Positions 25,939 through 34,143 of a DNA stretch of 64,000 nucleotides are shown here, one piece after another; the first letter of the stretch is position 1, and each line of letters starts with the position of its first letter. The position numbers were made by a program, and so were the translations under genes. The stretch spans positions 281,033 through 345,032 of the forward strand of contig JAFZRX010000009.1 in assembly GCA_017619675.1 (NCBI GenBank), written 5' to 3'. The notes under the pieces are model-generated. The model saw only the letters and a list, made by a program, of their open reading frames with translations, was not told the DNA's origin and ran no database searches. Origin of the DNA: Bacteroidales bacterium. GTDB lineage: Bacteria; Bacteroidota; Bacteroidia; Bacteroidales; UBA932.

Positions 25939-26789
25939 TACAGTATAATTTTATCTAGATCAATAACCAGTATTCCTTCCGCGCCTATGGCCTTGAGCAG
26001 GCGCACTTTCTCCCACAGGGTATCCGCCTCCACCACTGAATGCAGCGAGCACCATCCCTCCGATGCCAGCGGCATCACGGTGGGGCTGCGCATCGCCGGC
26101 AGTATCTTGACCGCCTCATCCAGGGCCGCCGTGGGAATATTCATTAACAGATACTTCTTGCCGCTGCTCAGCAGGTGTGACTCGATCCTGAACAGGATCT
26201 CGTCCAGAGTCTCCCTGTCCTCCGCGGACAGATTCCTGTTGGCGATGAGCACGGCCTCCGACTCGAAGACCCTCTCAACCTCCACCAGCCCGTTGGAAAC
26301 CAGCGTGCTTCCTGACGATACTATGTCAAAAATGCAGTCAGCGATTCCCGCCGCCGGCGCGATCTCCACTGAGCCCGTGATGAGTTCAATGTCCGCCTCG
26401 ATGCCGTTCTTGTCCAGGAATTCCTTGAGGATCCTTGGATACGAAGTGGCGATGCGCTTGCCGCGGAAATAATCCAGCCCCTGGTACTCGTCCGCCTTGG
26501 GGATGGCCAGGCTTATGCGGCATCCGCCGAAGCCGAGCTGCTTGACGATTTCAACGTCAGCGCCCTTCTCGGCCACCTCGTTCAGCCCCACTATTCCCAG
26601 CGAAGCGGTTCCTGACGCCACTACCAGGGGGATGTCGTCGTCCCTAAGGAACAGCGTCTCTATATTGAAATTCCTGGCCTTGGATATGAATTTGCGCTTT
26701 GGCTCGTCAACGTTTATACCTATGCTTGCAAGCAGAGAGAGGCTCTCCTCATTGAGCCTTCCTTTGGATTGAAGTGCGATCTTTAACAT
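25938..26789 (-). CDS. hisG: ATP phosphoribosyltransferase, long form
   Basis: First committed step of histidine synthesis. The 283-residue length is that of the long form, which has a C-terminal ACT-like regulatory domain and is inhibited by histidine. Motifs include IALQSKGRLNEESL at the N-terminus, GIVGLNEVAEKG, and the PRPP-binding region near DIVSSGSTLVSNGL. It is the first enzyme gene after the his leader, and its stop overlaps the hisD start by one base. The ATG is 11 bases downstream of the attenuator U-tract. Confidence 0.96.
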   Translation of the reverse strand: MLKIALQSKGRLNEESLSLLASIGINVDEPKRKFISKARNFNIETLFLRDDDIPLVVASGTASLGIVGLNEVAEKGADVEIVKQLGFGGCRISLAIPKADEYQGLDYFRGKRIATSYPRILKEFLDKNGIEADIELITGSVEIAPAAGIADCIFDIVSSGSTLVSNGLVEVERVFESEAVLIANRNLSAEDRETLDEILFRIESHLLSSGKKYLLMNIPTAALDEAVKILPAMRSPTVMPLASEGWCSLHSVVEADTLWEKVRLLKAIGAEGILVIDLDKIIL

Positions 26790-26800
26790 AACCTAAAAAT

Positions 26801-26828
26801 AAAAAAAACTTGCCAACCCGGGGCAAGT
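26801..26828 (-). terminator. Intrinsic terminator (attenuator) of the his operon
   Basis: On the minus strand a perfect 7-bp stem ACTTGCC / GGCAAGT (plus-strand 26822-26828 and 26808-26814) with a 7-base loop is followed by a run of seven U, then A and more U, just before hisG. It lies about 50 bases after the stop codon of the His-rich leader peptide, the arrangement expected of a his attenuator. Confidence 0.85.
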
Positions 26829-26881
26829 CCATACTACATAACTAAAATATATTAATTACAACAGCCTGAACCGCCTTATCT

Positions 26882-26932
26882 TCAGATACGGTGGTGATGG
26901 TGATGAAGGGTTATGATACTGTTGTTTGTCAT
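26882..26932 (-). CDS. hisL: his operon leader peptide with five consecutive His codons
   Basis: A 16-codon frame, MTNNSIITLHHHHHRI, with five His codons in a row (CAT CAC CAT CAC CAC, 26905-26891), directly ahead of the his operon. The frame ends at TGA 26884-26882. The last His codons and the stop lie in the 5' arm of a small hairpin (ACCGTATC / GATA-bulge-CGGT, 26892-26870). Together with the terminator at 26801-26828 this is the classical histidine-attenuator layout, where a ribosome stalled for charged tRNA-His favours read-through. The ATG is only about 10 bases after the -7 box. Confidence 0.88.
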   Translation of the reverse strand: MTNNSIITLHHHHHRI

Positions 26933-26941
26933 AGTCTTATG

Positions 26942-26973
26942 CAAAGTAAATAAATTTTTAATATAATTTCAAA
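26942..26973 (-). promoter_or_regulatory. Promoter of the his operon
   Basis: The minus strand carries TTTG at 26973-26970 and TTACTTTG at 26949-26942, separated by 20 bases. This is the Bacteroidota -33/-7 arrangement, with one mismatch in the -7 box. Transcription would start within a few bases of the hisL ATG. Confidence 0.65.
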
Positions 26974-26978
26974 AATAT

Positions 26979-27009
26979 CTTGCAAAAAGAGGAACTTCTG
27001 CTAACTTTG
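26979..27009 (+). promoter_or_regulatory. Promoter of the arginine cluster
   Basis: CTTG at 26979-26982 and a perfect TAACTTTG at 27002-27009 with a 19-base spacer, about 28 bases before the ArgR-fusion ATG. The sequence around 27005-27025 (CTTTGCAT ... ATACAAAAG) is an imperfect inverted repeat over the start site and could be an ArgR operator; that part is only a suggestion. Confidence 0.72.
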
Positions 27010-27037
27010 CATAAAAATACAAAAGAAGTGTATATAT

Positions 27038-28066
27038 ATGCAAGCAGAAAAATCTAAGGCCGAAAGGCAGGCAGCCATCAGGGCATTGGTCTCAGCGGCC
27101 CGTATTTCCAACCAGGAAAGGCTTGCCTCGCTCCTGAAGGACAAAGGCTTCTCCTTCACGCAGGCCACGCTTTCCAGAGACCTTAAAGAACTCCATATTG
27201 TCAAGGTTCCCACGGAGGATGGATATGTTTACAGGATCCAGCCTTCAACCGTAACCCATTCAAGGCCAAAGCCTGTCCCCACCATCCTGGACGGCATAGT
27301 GAGCATCGAGTTCAACCACTCCCTGGCCCTGCTCAAGACAATACCCGGTTACGCAAACCTGGTTGCATCCACAATAGATCAGAGGGTGAAGTCCTCATAT
27401 ATCATGGGTACCGTGGCGGGGGACGACTCCCTGATCCTGGCCCTGAGGGACAATTTCACCCAGGAGGCCGTGATGAAGGACCTTGCAGTGTACATCCCCG
27501 GAATAGAGGATAAGCAACTCACCAAGAGTTTCCTCATTGAGGTGGCTTCCACGGAGCATATCAAGTATATCCCCGAGATCCTCAAGACCATCGAGGACGC
27601 CGCCAAGGTTCGCGGCACCGGCATTGCCAAGCGCGACCCAGAATACGTGGAGAAGAAGATGCGCGAGGGCAAGGCCGTGATAGCCCTCTACAGGGACGAG
27701 TTCGCCGGCTTCTGCTACATAGAGAGCTGGGGACACGGCAAGTTCGTGGCCAATTCCGGACTTATAGTAAAGGAGAAGTTCCGCGGCAAGGGCCTGGCAA
27801 AGGACATCAAGCACAAGGCGTTTGAACTGTCTCGCGAGAAATTCCCCAGCGCCCGTATATTCGGCCTCACCACCGGCCTGGCCGTGATGAAGATAAACAC
27901 GGAACTGGGATACGTCCCCGTTACGTTCTCTGAACTTACGGACGATCCGGAGTTCTGGAAGGGCTGCCAGAACTGCGTCAACTTTGACATCCTGCAGAGG
28001 AACAATTACACACGCTGCCTGTGTACAGGTATGTTGTACGACCCTGAGAAACACCGCGGCAAATAA
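27038..28066 (+). CDS. argR: Fusion of arginine repressor (ArgR) and GNAT N-acyltransferase
   Basis: Residues 1 to about 155 are ArgR: a winged-helix DNA-binding part (NQERLASLLKDKGFSFTQAT, then LSRDLKELHIVKV) and a C-terminal arginine-binding/oligomerisation part (PGYANLVASTID, IMGTVAGDDSLILALR). Residues from about 165 to 342 are a GNAT domain (KRDPEYVEKKMREGKAVIAL, FAGFCYIESWGHGKFVANSG, VKEKFRGKGLAKDIK with the acyl-CoA loop, GLTTGLAVMKINTELGYVPV). The join is in frame with no stop. In related bacteria these appear to be separate neighbouring genes ahead of argG. The GNAT part probably acylates glutamate, possibly with succinyl-CoA given the argF' type; that is inference. Confidence 0.88.
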   Translation: MQAEKSKAERQAAIRALVSAARISNQERLASLLKDKGFSFTQATLSRDLKELHIVKVPTEDGYVYRIQPSTVTHSRPKPVPTILDGIVSIEFNHSLALLKTIPGYANLVASTIDQRVKSSYIMGTVAGDDSLILALRDNFTQEAVMKDLAVYIPGIEDKQLTKSFLIEVASTEHIKYIPEILKTIEDAAKVRGTGIAKRDPEYVEKKMREGKAVIALYRDEFAGFCYIESWGHGKFVANSGLIVKEKFRGKGLAKDIKHKAFELSREKFPSARIFGLTTGLAVMKINTELGYVPVTFSELTDDPEFWKGCQNCVNFDILQRNNYTRCLCTGMLYDPEKHRGK

Positions 28067-28078
28067 AAGATTCACGAT

Positions 28079-29296
28079 ATGGCAAAGAAAGTAGTAGTAG
28101 CATACAGCGGCGGACTGGATACATCGTTCACCGTAATGTACCTTACCAAGGAATATGGTTATGAGGTTTACGCGGCCTGCGCGGATACGGGCGGCTTCTC
28201 AAAGGAGCAGCTCAAGACCAACGAGGAGAACGCGTACAAGCTGGGAGCCAAGGGTTACGTGACCCTTGACGTGACAAGGGAGTATTATGCCAAGAGCATC
28301 AAGTACATGGTTTACGGAAACGTGCTCCGCAACGGCACATACCCCATCTCAGTGTCTTCCGAGCGCATTTTCCAGGCCATGGCAATCGCGCGTTACGCCA
28401 AGGAGATCGGCGCTGACGCCATTGCGCACGGCTCCACCGGCGCGGGAAACGACCAGGTCCGCTTTGACATGACCTTCCTGGTGATGGCTCCCGGAATCGA
28501 AATCATCACCCTTACCAGGGACATGGCGCTCACCCGCCAGTTCGAGGTGGACTACCTTAACAAGAACGGTTTCCCGGCAGATTTCAAGAAACTGAAGTAT
28601 TCCTACAACGTGGGCCTCTGGGGCACCTCCATCTGCGGAGGAGAGATCCTGGATTCCGCCCAGGGACTTCCGGAGAGCGCATACCTCAAGCAGGTTACCA
28701 AAGAGGGATCCGAGATAATCAAGCTGGGTTTCAAGGAAGGTGAACTGTGCAGCGTCAACGGCAAGGAGTTCGCTGACAAGGTGGAGGCCATCCAGTATGT
28801 GGAAAGCATAGCCGCTCCGTATGGAGTGGGCCGCGACATGCACGTGGGCGACACCATCATAGGCATCAAGGGCCGCGTAGGGTTCGAGGCGGCCGCGCCG
28901 ATGCTCATCATATCGGCTCATAAGTTCCTTGAGAAGTTTACGCTGAGCAAGTGGCAGCAGTACTGGAAGGACCAGATTGCAAACTGGTACGGAATGTTCC
29001 TGCACGAGAGCCAGTATCTGGAGCCCGTGATGAGGGACATGGAGGCCATGCTGGAGAGCAGCCAGCGCAACGTGAACGGCGTGGTTTCAATGCAGCTGCA
29101 GCCGTACTGCTTCTCGACGGTGGGCGTCGAGTCCGCTGACGACCTGGTAAAGACCAAGTTCGGCGAGTACGGAGAGATGCAGAAAGGCTGGACCAGCGAG
29201 GACGCCAAGGGATTCATCAAGGTTTCTTCCACCCCTCTGAGGGTTTATTACGCCAATCATACGGAGGAAGGCAAGGATCTGGAAAAAGACTTGTAG
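28079..29296 (+). CDS. argG: Argininosuccinate synthase
   Basis: Condenses citrulline and aspartate. The 405-residue protein begins with the PP-loop VVAYSGGLDTSF and contains AHGSTGAGNDQVRFD (about residue 118), characteristic of the family. It lies 12 bases after the ArgR-GNAT gene and 3 bases before argC, the start of a continuous biosynthetic run. Confidence 0.96.
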   Translation: MAKKVVVAYSGGLDTSFTVMYLTKEYGYEVYAACADTGGFSKEQLKTNEENAYKLGAKGYVTLDVTREYYAKSIKYMVYGNVLRNGTYPISVSSERIFQAMAIARYAKEIGADAIAHGSTGAGNDQVRFDMTFLVMAPGIEIITLTRDMALTRQFEVDYLNKNGFPADFKKLKYSYNVGLWGTSICGGEILDSAQGLPESAYLKQVTKEGSEIIKLGFKEGELCSVNGKEFADKVEAIQYVESIAAPYGVGRDMHVGDTIIGIKGRVGFEAAAPMLIISAHKFLEKFTLSKWQQYWKDQIANWYGMFLHESQYLEPVMRDMEAMLESSQRNVNGVVSMQLQPYCFSTVGVESADDLVKTKFGEYGEMQKGWTSEDAKGFIKVSSTPLRVYYANHTEEGKDLEKDL

Positions 29297-29299
29297 GCA

Positions 29300-30265
29300 A
29301 TGATCAAAGCAGGAATAATAGGAGCTGCCGGATACACCGGGGGCGAACTTATAAGGCTGTTGCTGGGGCATCCGCAGGTGCGGATAGCGTTCGCGCAGAG
29401 CACCAGCCACGCCGGCGAACCCCTCTGGAAGGCCCATTCAGACATGGTGGGGGAGACTGACATGACATTCAGCGCCGATGCGCCCGTAATGGATGCGGAC
29501 GTCGTCTTCCTGTGCGGAGGACACGGAAACTCCAAGGATACCATAGCGGCGTTCCCCCCGGAATTCAAGGGGGCCATTATTGACCTGGCCAACGATTTCA
29601 GGCTCAAGGCCGATGCCGGAGACTTCGTCTACGGCCTGACCGACGCCTTCAAGGACAGGATAGAGAAAGCGCGGCATATAGCCAACCCCGGATGTTTCGC
29701 GACATCCATCCAGTTGGCCGTCCTGCCGCTTGCCGCAATCGACAAGCTGGGAGAGGTGCACGTAACCGCAATCACCGGTTCCACCGGCGCGGGTCAGAAA
29801 CTCCAGGAGACGGGACATTTCAGCTGGAGGACCGACAACCTTTCCGTATACAAGGCATTCACCCATCAGCACCTGGCTGAGATCAAGGAAACCCTTTTCA
29901 GTTTCAGCCCTGACTGGTGCGGAAAGATAAACTTCGTGCCCGTGAGGGGAGACTTCGCCCGCGGAATAATGGCGTCCGTATATACGGAATGCGACGTTCC
30001 GGAGGATCAGGCCGTGAAACTTTACAAGGACTTTTATGCAAAGTCCCCGTTCGTAACCGTGGTGGATTCCAATCCTGACCTCAAGATGGTGGTGAACACC
30101 AACAAGGCCGTGCTCTATGTACGCAAGTACGGAGACAAGCTCCACATTATCAGTATGATAGACAATCTGCTGAAGGGCGCCTCCGGGCAGGCGGTGGAGA
30201 ACATGAATATAATCTTCGGGTTCCCGCAGGACGCGGGCCTGAGGCTGAAGGCATCCAAATTCTGA
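29300..30265 (+). CDS. argC: N-acyl-gamma-glutamyl-phosphate reductase
   Basis: NADPH-dependent reductase of the acylated arginine route. The 321 residues start with the nucleotide-binding GIIGAAGYTGGELIRLL and contain the catalytic Cys in ANPGCFATSIQLAV (about residue 132), plus GSTGAGQKLQETGHFSWR. Whether the natural substrate is N-acetyl or N-succinyl cannot be told from this sequence. Confidence 0.95.
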   Translation: MIKAGIIGAAGYTGGELIRLLLGHPQVRIAFAQSTSHAGEPLWKAHSDMVGETDMTFSADAPVMDADVVFLCGGHGNSKDTIAAFPPEFKGAIIDLANDFRLKADAGDFVYGLTDAFKDRIEKARHIANPGCFATSIQLAVLPLAAIDKLGEVHVTAITGSTGAGQKLQETGHFSWRTDNLSVYKAFTHQHLAEIKETLFSFSPDWCGKINFVPVRGDFARGIMASVYTECDVPEDQAVKLYKDFYAKSPFVTVVDSNPDLKMVVNTNKAVLYVRKYGDKLHIISMIDNLLKGASGQAVENMNIIFGFPQDAGLRLKASKF

Positions 30266-30269
30266 CACA

Positions 30270-31394
30270 ATGCAACTGTTTGACGTATATTCACTGTTTG
30301 ACGTAACCCCGGTGAAGGCCAAGGGCTGCACCATCTGGGATGACAAGGGCCAGGAGTACCTGGACCTGTACGGAGGCCACGCGGTCATTTCCGTGGGCCA
30401 CTGCCATCCGCACTACGTGCAGGCGGTCAAGGACCAGCTGGACAGGATAGGGTTCTATTCCAACAGCGTGCGCAACCCCCTTCAGGAGGAACTGGCCGCA
30501 AGGCTGGGAGACATATCGGGTTATCCTGATTACTCCCTGTTCCTGGACAACAGCGGCGCGGAATCCAACGAGAACGCGCTCAAGCTGGCGTCCTTCCACA
30601 CGGGGAAGGACCGCGTGATCGCGTTCCGCAAGAGTTTCCACGGCCGCACTTCCGGCGCCGTGGCGGTTACGGACAATCCCAACATTGTGTCCCCGTTCAA
30701 CGCCGTGCACAAGGTGACCTTCTGCGACCTGAATGACGCCGAAGGTGTCGAGAAGGTGCTCCAGGGAGGCGACGTATGCGGCGTGATCATAGAGGCCATC
30801 CAGGGCTGCGGAGGCATCAACATCCCGCGCCCGGGATTCCTGGTCGAGCTCCGCGCCCTGTGCGACAAGTATGGCGCCTGCCTCATAATGGACGAAGTCC
30901 AGTGCGGCTACGGCCGCAGCGGCAAGTTCTTTGCCCACCAGTGGGACAATGTCCGTGCGGACATTATCACGCTGGGCAAAGGCATTGCCAACGGCCTGCC
31001 GTGCGGCGGCATACTCATCGCCCCAAAGTTCAAGGCGTCAAAGGGACTGCTGGGAACCACGTTCGGAGGGAACTACCTTGCAATGGCCGCCGCCCTTGCG
31101 GTGCTTGATATCATTGAGGACGAAGGCCTGGTGCAGAACGCCCTCGAGGTGGGAGAGTACCTCAAGGCCGCCATCCCCGCCTCGCCCCTCATCAAGGAGG
31201 TGCGCGGCCGCGGCCTCATGATAGGAATGGAGTTCAACGTCCCGGTTGCCCCGCTCCGCGAGAAACTGTTGTATGAGAAGCATATCTTCACCGGCGTGGC
31301 CGGTAAGAACATGATAAGGCTCCTGGCCCCGCTGGTGCTCACAAAGGCACAGGCTGACACATTTATCCAAGCATTAAAAGAAGTGTTGATATGA
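30270..31394 (+). CDS. argD: N-acylornithine aminotransferase
   Basis: PLP-dependent class III aminotransferase. The 374 residues include LDLYGGHAVISVGHCHP, NSGAESNENALKLA, SFHGRTSGAVAVT, IIEAIQGCGGI, MDEVQCGYGRSG and the PLP Lys in ITLGKGIANGLPCGG (about residue 235). The end overlaps the argF' start by 4 bases (ATGA), so the two are probably translated together. Confidence 0.93.
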   Translation: MQLFDVYSLFDVTPVKAKGCTIWDDKGQEYLDLYGGHAVISVGHCHPHYVQAVKDQLDRIGFYSNSVRNPLQEELAARLGDISGYPDYSLFLDNSGAESNENALKLASFHTGKDRVIAFRKSFHGRTSGAVAVTDNPNIVSPFNAVHKVTFCDLNDAEGVEKVLQGGDVCGVIIEAIQGCGGINIPRPGFLVELRALCDKYGACLIMDEVQCGYGRSGKFFAHQWDNVRADIITLGKGIANGLPCGGILIAPKFKASKGLLGTTFGGNYLAMAAALAVLDIIEDEGLVQNALEVGEYLKAAIPASPLIKEVRGRGLMIGMEFNVPVAPLREKLLYEKHIFTGVAGKNMIRLLAPLVLTKAQADTFIQALKEVLI

Positions 31395-32338
31395 AATCAT
31401 TCTTTCACGTACAAGATATAGGCGACCTGTCCAAGGCCCTTGAAGAGGCGAAGCAGGTAAAGGCTACCCCTTATGCATGGCAGCATCTGGGAAAGAACAA
31501 GACAATAATCCTGGTGTTCTTCAACAGCAGCCTGCGCACGCGCCTGAGCAGCCAGAAGGCGGCCCTGAACCTGGGCCTGGATCCTATAGTGCTCAACGTC
31601 AACGGCGACAGCTGGAAGCTGGAGACCCGAATGGGAGTGGTGATGGACGGTGACAAGTCCGAGCACCTGCGCGAGGCCATCCCCGTGATTGGCAGTTACT
31701 GCGACCTTATCGGGGTGCGCTCCTTCGCCGGACTCACGGACAAGGAATTCGACTACAACGAGACAATCCTTAAACAGTTCATAGATTATTCCGGAAAGCC
31801 GGTCATAAGCCTGGAATCAGCCACCGTGCACCCTTGCCAGGCGTTCGCTGACCTGTTTACGATAGAGGAGTACAAGACGGTCAAGCGCCCCAAGGTGGTG
31901 ATGACCTGGGCGCCTCATCCGCGCGCCCTGCCGCAAGCGGTGCCCAATTCCTTCGCGGAATGGATGAACGCCGCGGACGTGGACTTTGTGATAGCCCAGC
32001 CGGAAGGCTATGAGCTTGACCCACAGTTCGTTGGCAATGCCCGCGTGGAGTATGACCAGATGAAGGCCATGGAGGGAGCGGACTTCGTATACGCCAAGAA
32101 CTGGTCCGCGATGAACCCGTACGGTCAGGTAATAAACAAGGATATGAGCTGGACCGTGGGAGCAAGGCAGATGGCGGTCACCAACAACGCATATTTCCTG
32201 CACTGCCTTCCGGTGCGCAGGAACATGATAGTGACGGACGAGGTCATCGACTCCCCAAGGAGCCTGGTAATACCCGAGGCCGCCAACAGGGTGGTTTCCG
32301 CCCAGGTGGTCATGAAAAGAATGCTGGAGGAAATGTAG
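31391..32338 (+). CDS. argF': N-succinylornithine (or N-acetylornithine) carbamoyltransferase
   Basis: Bacteroidota-type transcarbamylase acting on an acylated ornithine. The 315 residues resemble the B. fragilis enzyme along their length (FFNSSLRTRLSSQKAALNLG carbamoyl-phosphate site, TWAPHPRALPQAVPNSF, HCLPVRRNMIVTDEV). The residue known to set specificity (Pro90 in the B. fragilis succinyl enzyme, Glu92 in the Xanthomonas acetyl enzyme) is Ser90 here (MDGDKSEHL). As I recall the published swap mutants, Ser at this position gives the succinyl activity, so N-succinylornithine is the more likely substrate. It sits between argD and argB. Confidence 0.92.
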   Translation: MKSFFHVQDIGDLSKALEEAKQVKATPYAWQHLGKNKTIILVFFNSSLRTRLSSQKAALNLGLDPIVLNVNGDSWKLETRMGVVMDGDKSEHLREAIPVIGSYCDLIGVRSFAGLTDKEFDYNETILKQFIDYSGKPVISLESATVHPCQAFADLFTIEEYKTVKRPKVVMTWAPHPRALPQAVPNSFAEWMNAADVDFVIAQPEGYELDPQFVGNARVEYDQMKAMEGADFVYAKNWSAMNPYGQVINKDMSWTVGARQMAVTNNAYFLHCLPVRRNMIVTDEVIDSPRSLVIPEAANRVVSAQVVMKRMLEEM

Positions 32339-32339
32339 T

Positions 32340-33110
32340 ATGAAAAAGAGTCTGAACATAGTAAAGGTAGGCGGGCAGGTAGTCGAGGACGACGCCAGCC
32401 TGAACACCCTCCTGGGTTCCTTCTGTTCAATACCGGGGAACAAGATACTGGTTACCGGCGGAGGCCGCACGGCAACCAAGATCGCTTCCGACATGGGAAT
32501 AGAGAGCCTGATGGTGAACGGCCGCCGCATCACTGACGAGCCAATGCTCAAGATAGTGACAATGGTCTATGCCGGCCTGGTGAACAAGAACGTGGTGGCT
32601 GAACTGCAGGCCAAGGGCATCAATGCCGTGGGCCTCTGCGGCGCCGACCTGAACATAATCCGCAGCGCCAAGCGCCCGGAGGGAGTGATTTCCTACGGCT
32701 TCGTGGGCGATGTCAAGGAGGTGAATACCAAGGCCTTGAAGATGCTCATAGACTCCGGCGCGGTACCCGTGCTCTGCCCTATAACCCACGACGGCCTGGG
32801 GCAGCTGCTCAACACCAATGCCGATACCATCGCTTCCTCGCTGGCCCAGGCGCTGGCGGTGGAGTATGACGTCACCCTGACCTTCTGCTTCGAGAAGAAC
32901 GGCGTGCTGCTCAATCCCGACGATCCTTCCAGCGTGATACGCGAGATGCGCAAGGCGGACTACGAGCGCTACCTTGAGGAAGACGTGATCAGCGGGGGAA
33001 TGATCCCCAAGCTGGACAACGCCTTCGCCGCTATCGACGCGGGAGTCAATAAAGTGGTCATTACAAACGCAAACAACCTGGGAACCGATTCGGGAACCGA
33101 AATAATATGA
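32340..33110 (+). CDS. argB: N-acylglutamate kinase
   Basis: Amino-acid-kinase fold, phosphorylating the acylated glutamate. The 256 residues contain IVKVGGQVVEDD, VTGGGRTATK, VNGRRITDEPMLKIV, LTHDGxGQLLNTNADT-like stretch (here ITHDGLGQLLNTNADTIA) and SGGMIPKLDNAFAAIDAGV. It starts one base after the argF' stop and overlaps the deacylase start by 4 bases. Confidence 0.94.
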   Translation: MKKSLNIVKVGGQVVEDDASLNTLLGSFCSIPGNKILVTGGGRTATKIASDMGIESLMVNGRRITDEPMLKIVTMVYAGLVNKNVVAELQAKGINAVGLCGADLNIIRSAKRPEGVISYGFVGDVKEVNTKALKMLIDSGAVPVLCPITHDGLGQLLNTNADTIASSLAQALAVEYDVTLTFCFEKNGVLLNPDDPSSVIREMRKADYERYLEEDVISGGMIPKLDNAFAAIDAGVNKVVITNANNLGTDSGTEII

Positions 33111-34138
33111 TAGACCTGCTTAAACAGCTGATTTCAATTCCCCGGCCGAGCCGCGGCGAGGACGCCGGCGCAGATTTCCTGGAAGGATACCTGCGCGGCA
33201 TAGGCCTTGACCCACGGCGGAAGGGCAACAACCTGTGGGTGGAGTCCGAACTGGAGTCCTCAAAGCCCACGTTACTGCTGAACGCCCACCTGGACACCGT
33301 AAAGCCGGCGTCGGGTTACACCCGCGACCCGTATCAGGCATCCGAGGAGGACGGAGCGGTTTACGGCCTGGGCAGCAATGACTGCGGCGGCGCGCTGGTG
33401 GCGCTGCTGGAAGTCTACAGGCGCCTTAGCGCAAAGCCGCAGCCGTACCGGCTCATCTATTCCGTTACGGCGGAAGAGGAAGTTGGCGGAGTGAACGGCA
33501 TAGAGGCCATAATCCCGCTGCTGGGAAAGGTGGACCTTGGAGTGATAGGGGAGCCTACCGGAATGCAGATGGCCGTGGCGGAGAAGGGCCTCATGGTGCT
33601 GGACTGCACCGCATACGGCAAGAGCGGCCACGCCGCCCGCGAGGAAGGCGTGAATGCCATCTACAAGGCCATGGAGGACATTGAATGGATACGTACCTTC
33701 AAGTTCGACAAGGTGTCCGAGTTCTGCGGGCCGGTAAAGATGACGGTTACCATGATAAATGCCGGTACCCAGCACAATGTTGTGCCGGATATGTGTAAAT
33801 TTGTAGTGGATATACGATCCAACGGCATATACGACAACAAGCAGATACTGGAAGTGCTGCGGCAGAACCTTAAATGCGAGTTCGCCCCGCGTTCCACCCG
33901 CCTGAACGGCGCCCACATAAGGCTCGACCATCCGGTTGTGCAAAAGGGCCTTTCGCTGGGACTTGGAACATACGGTTCACCTACCACCAGCAACCAGTCC
34001 GTATGTCCGTTCACTACGATAAAGATAGGGCCCGGGGATTCGTCCCGCTCGCACACCGCGGACGAATTCATCCTGCGCTCCGAAATAGAACAGGGAGTAG
34101 AAATATACACCGCCCTCCTTGACGGGCTTCAACTATAG
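33107..34138 (+). CDS. argE: M20-family deacylase, probable N-acylornithine/citrulline deacylase
   Basis: Zinc hydrolase expected to remove the acyl group in the arginine route. The 343 residues carry M20 landmarks: LNAHLDTVKP (metal His/Asp, about residue 62), GLGSNDCGGALVALL (bridging Asp), SVTAEEEVGGVNG (catalytic Glu), GEPTG and a C-terminal SRSHTADEFI with a metal His. Since carbamoylation occurs on acylated ornithine, the substrate is likely an acylcitrulline; this is inferred from context. Confidence 0.85.
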   Translation: MIDLLKQLISIPRPSRGEDAGADFLEGYLRGIGLDPRRKGNNLWVESELESSKPTLLLNAHLDTVKPASGYTRDPYQASEEDGAVYGLGSNDCGGALVALLEVYRRLSAKPQPYRLIYSVTAEEEVGGVNGIEAIIPLLGKVDLGVIGEPTGMQMAVAEKGLMVLDCTAYGKSGHAAREEGVNAIYKAMEDIEWIRTFKFDKVSEFCGPVKMTVTMINAGTQHNVVPDMCKFVVDIRSNGIYDNKQILEVLRQNLKCEFAPRSTRLNGAHIRLDHPVVQKGLSLGLGTYGSPTTSNQSVCPFTTIKIGPGDSSRSHTADEFILRSEIEQGVEIYTALLDGLQL

Positions 34139-34143
34139 GTATC

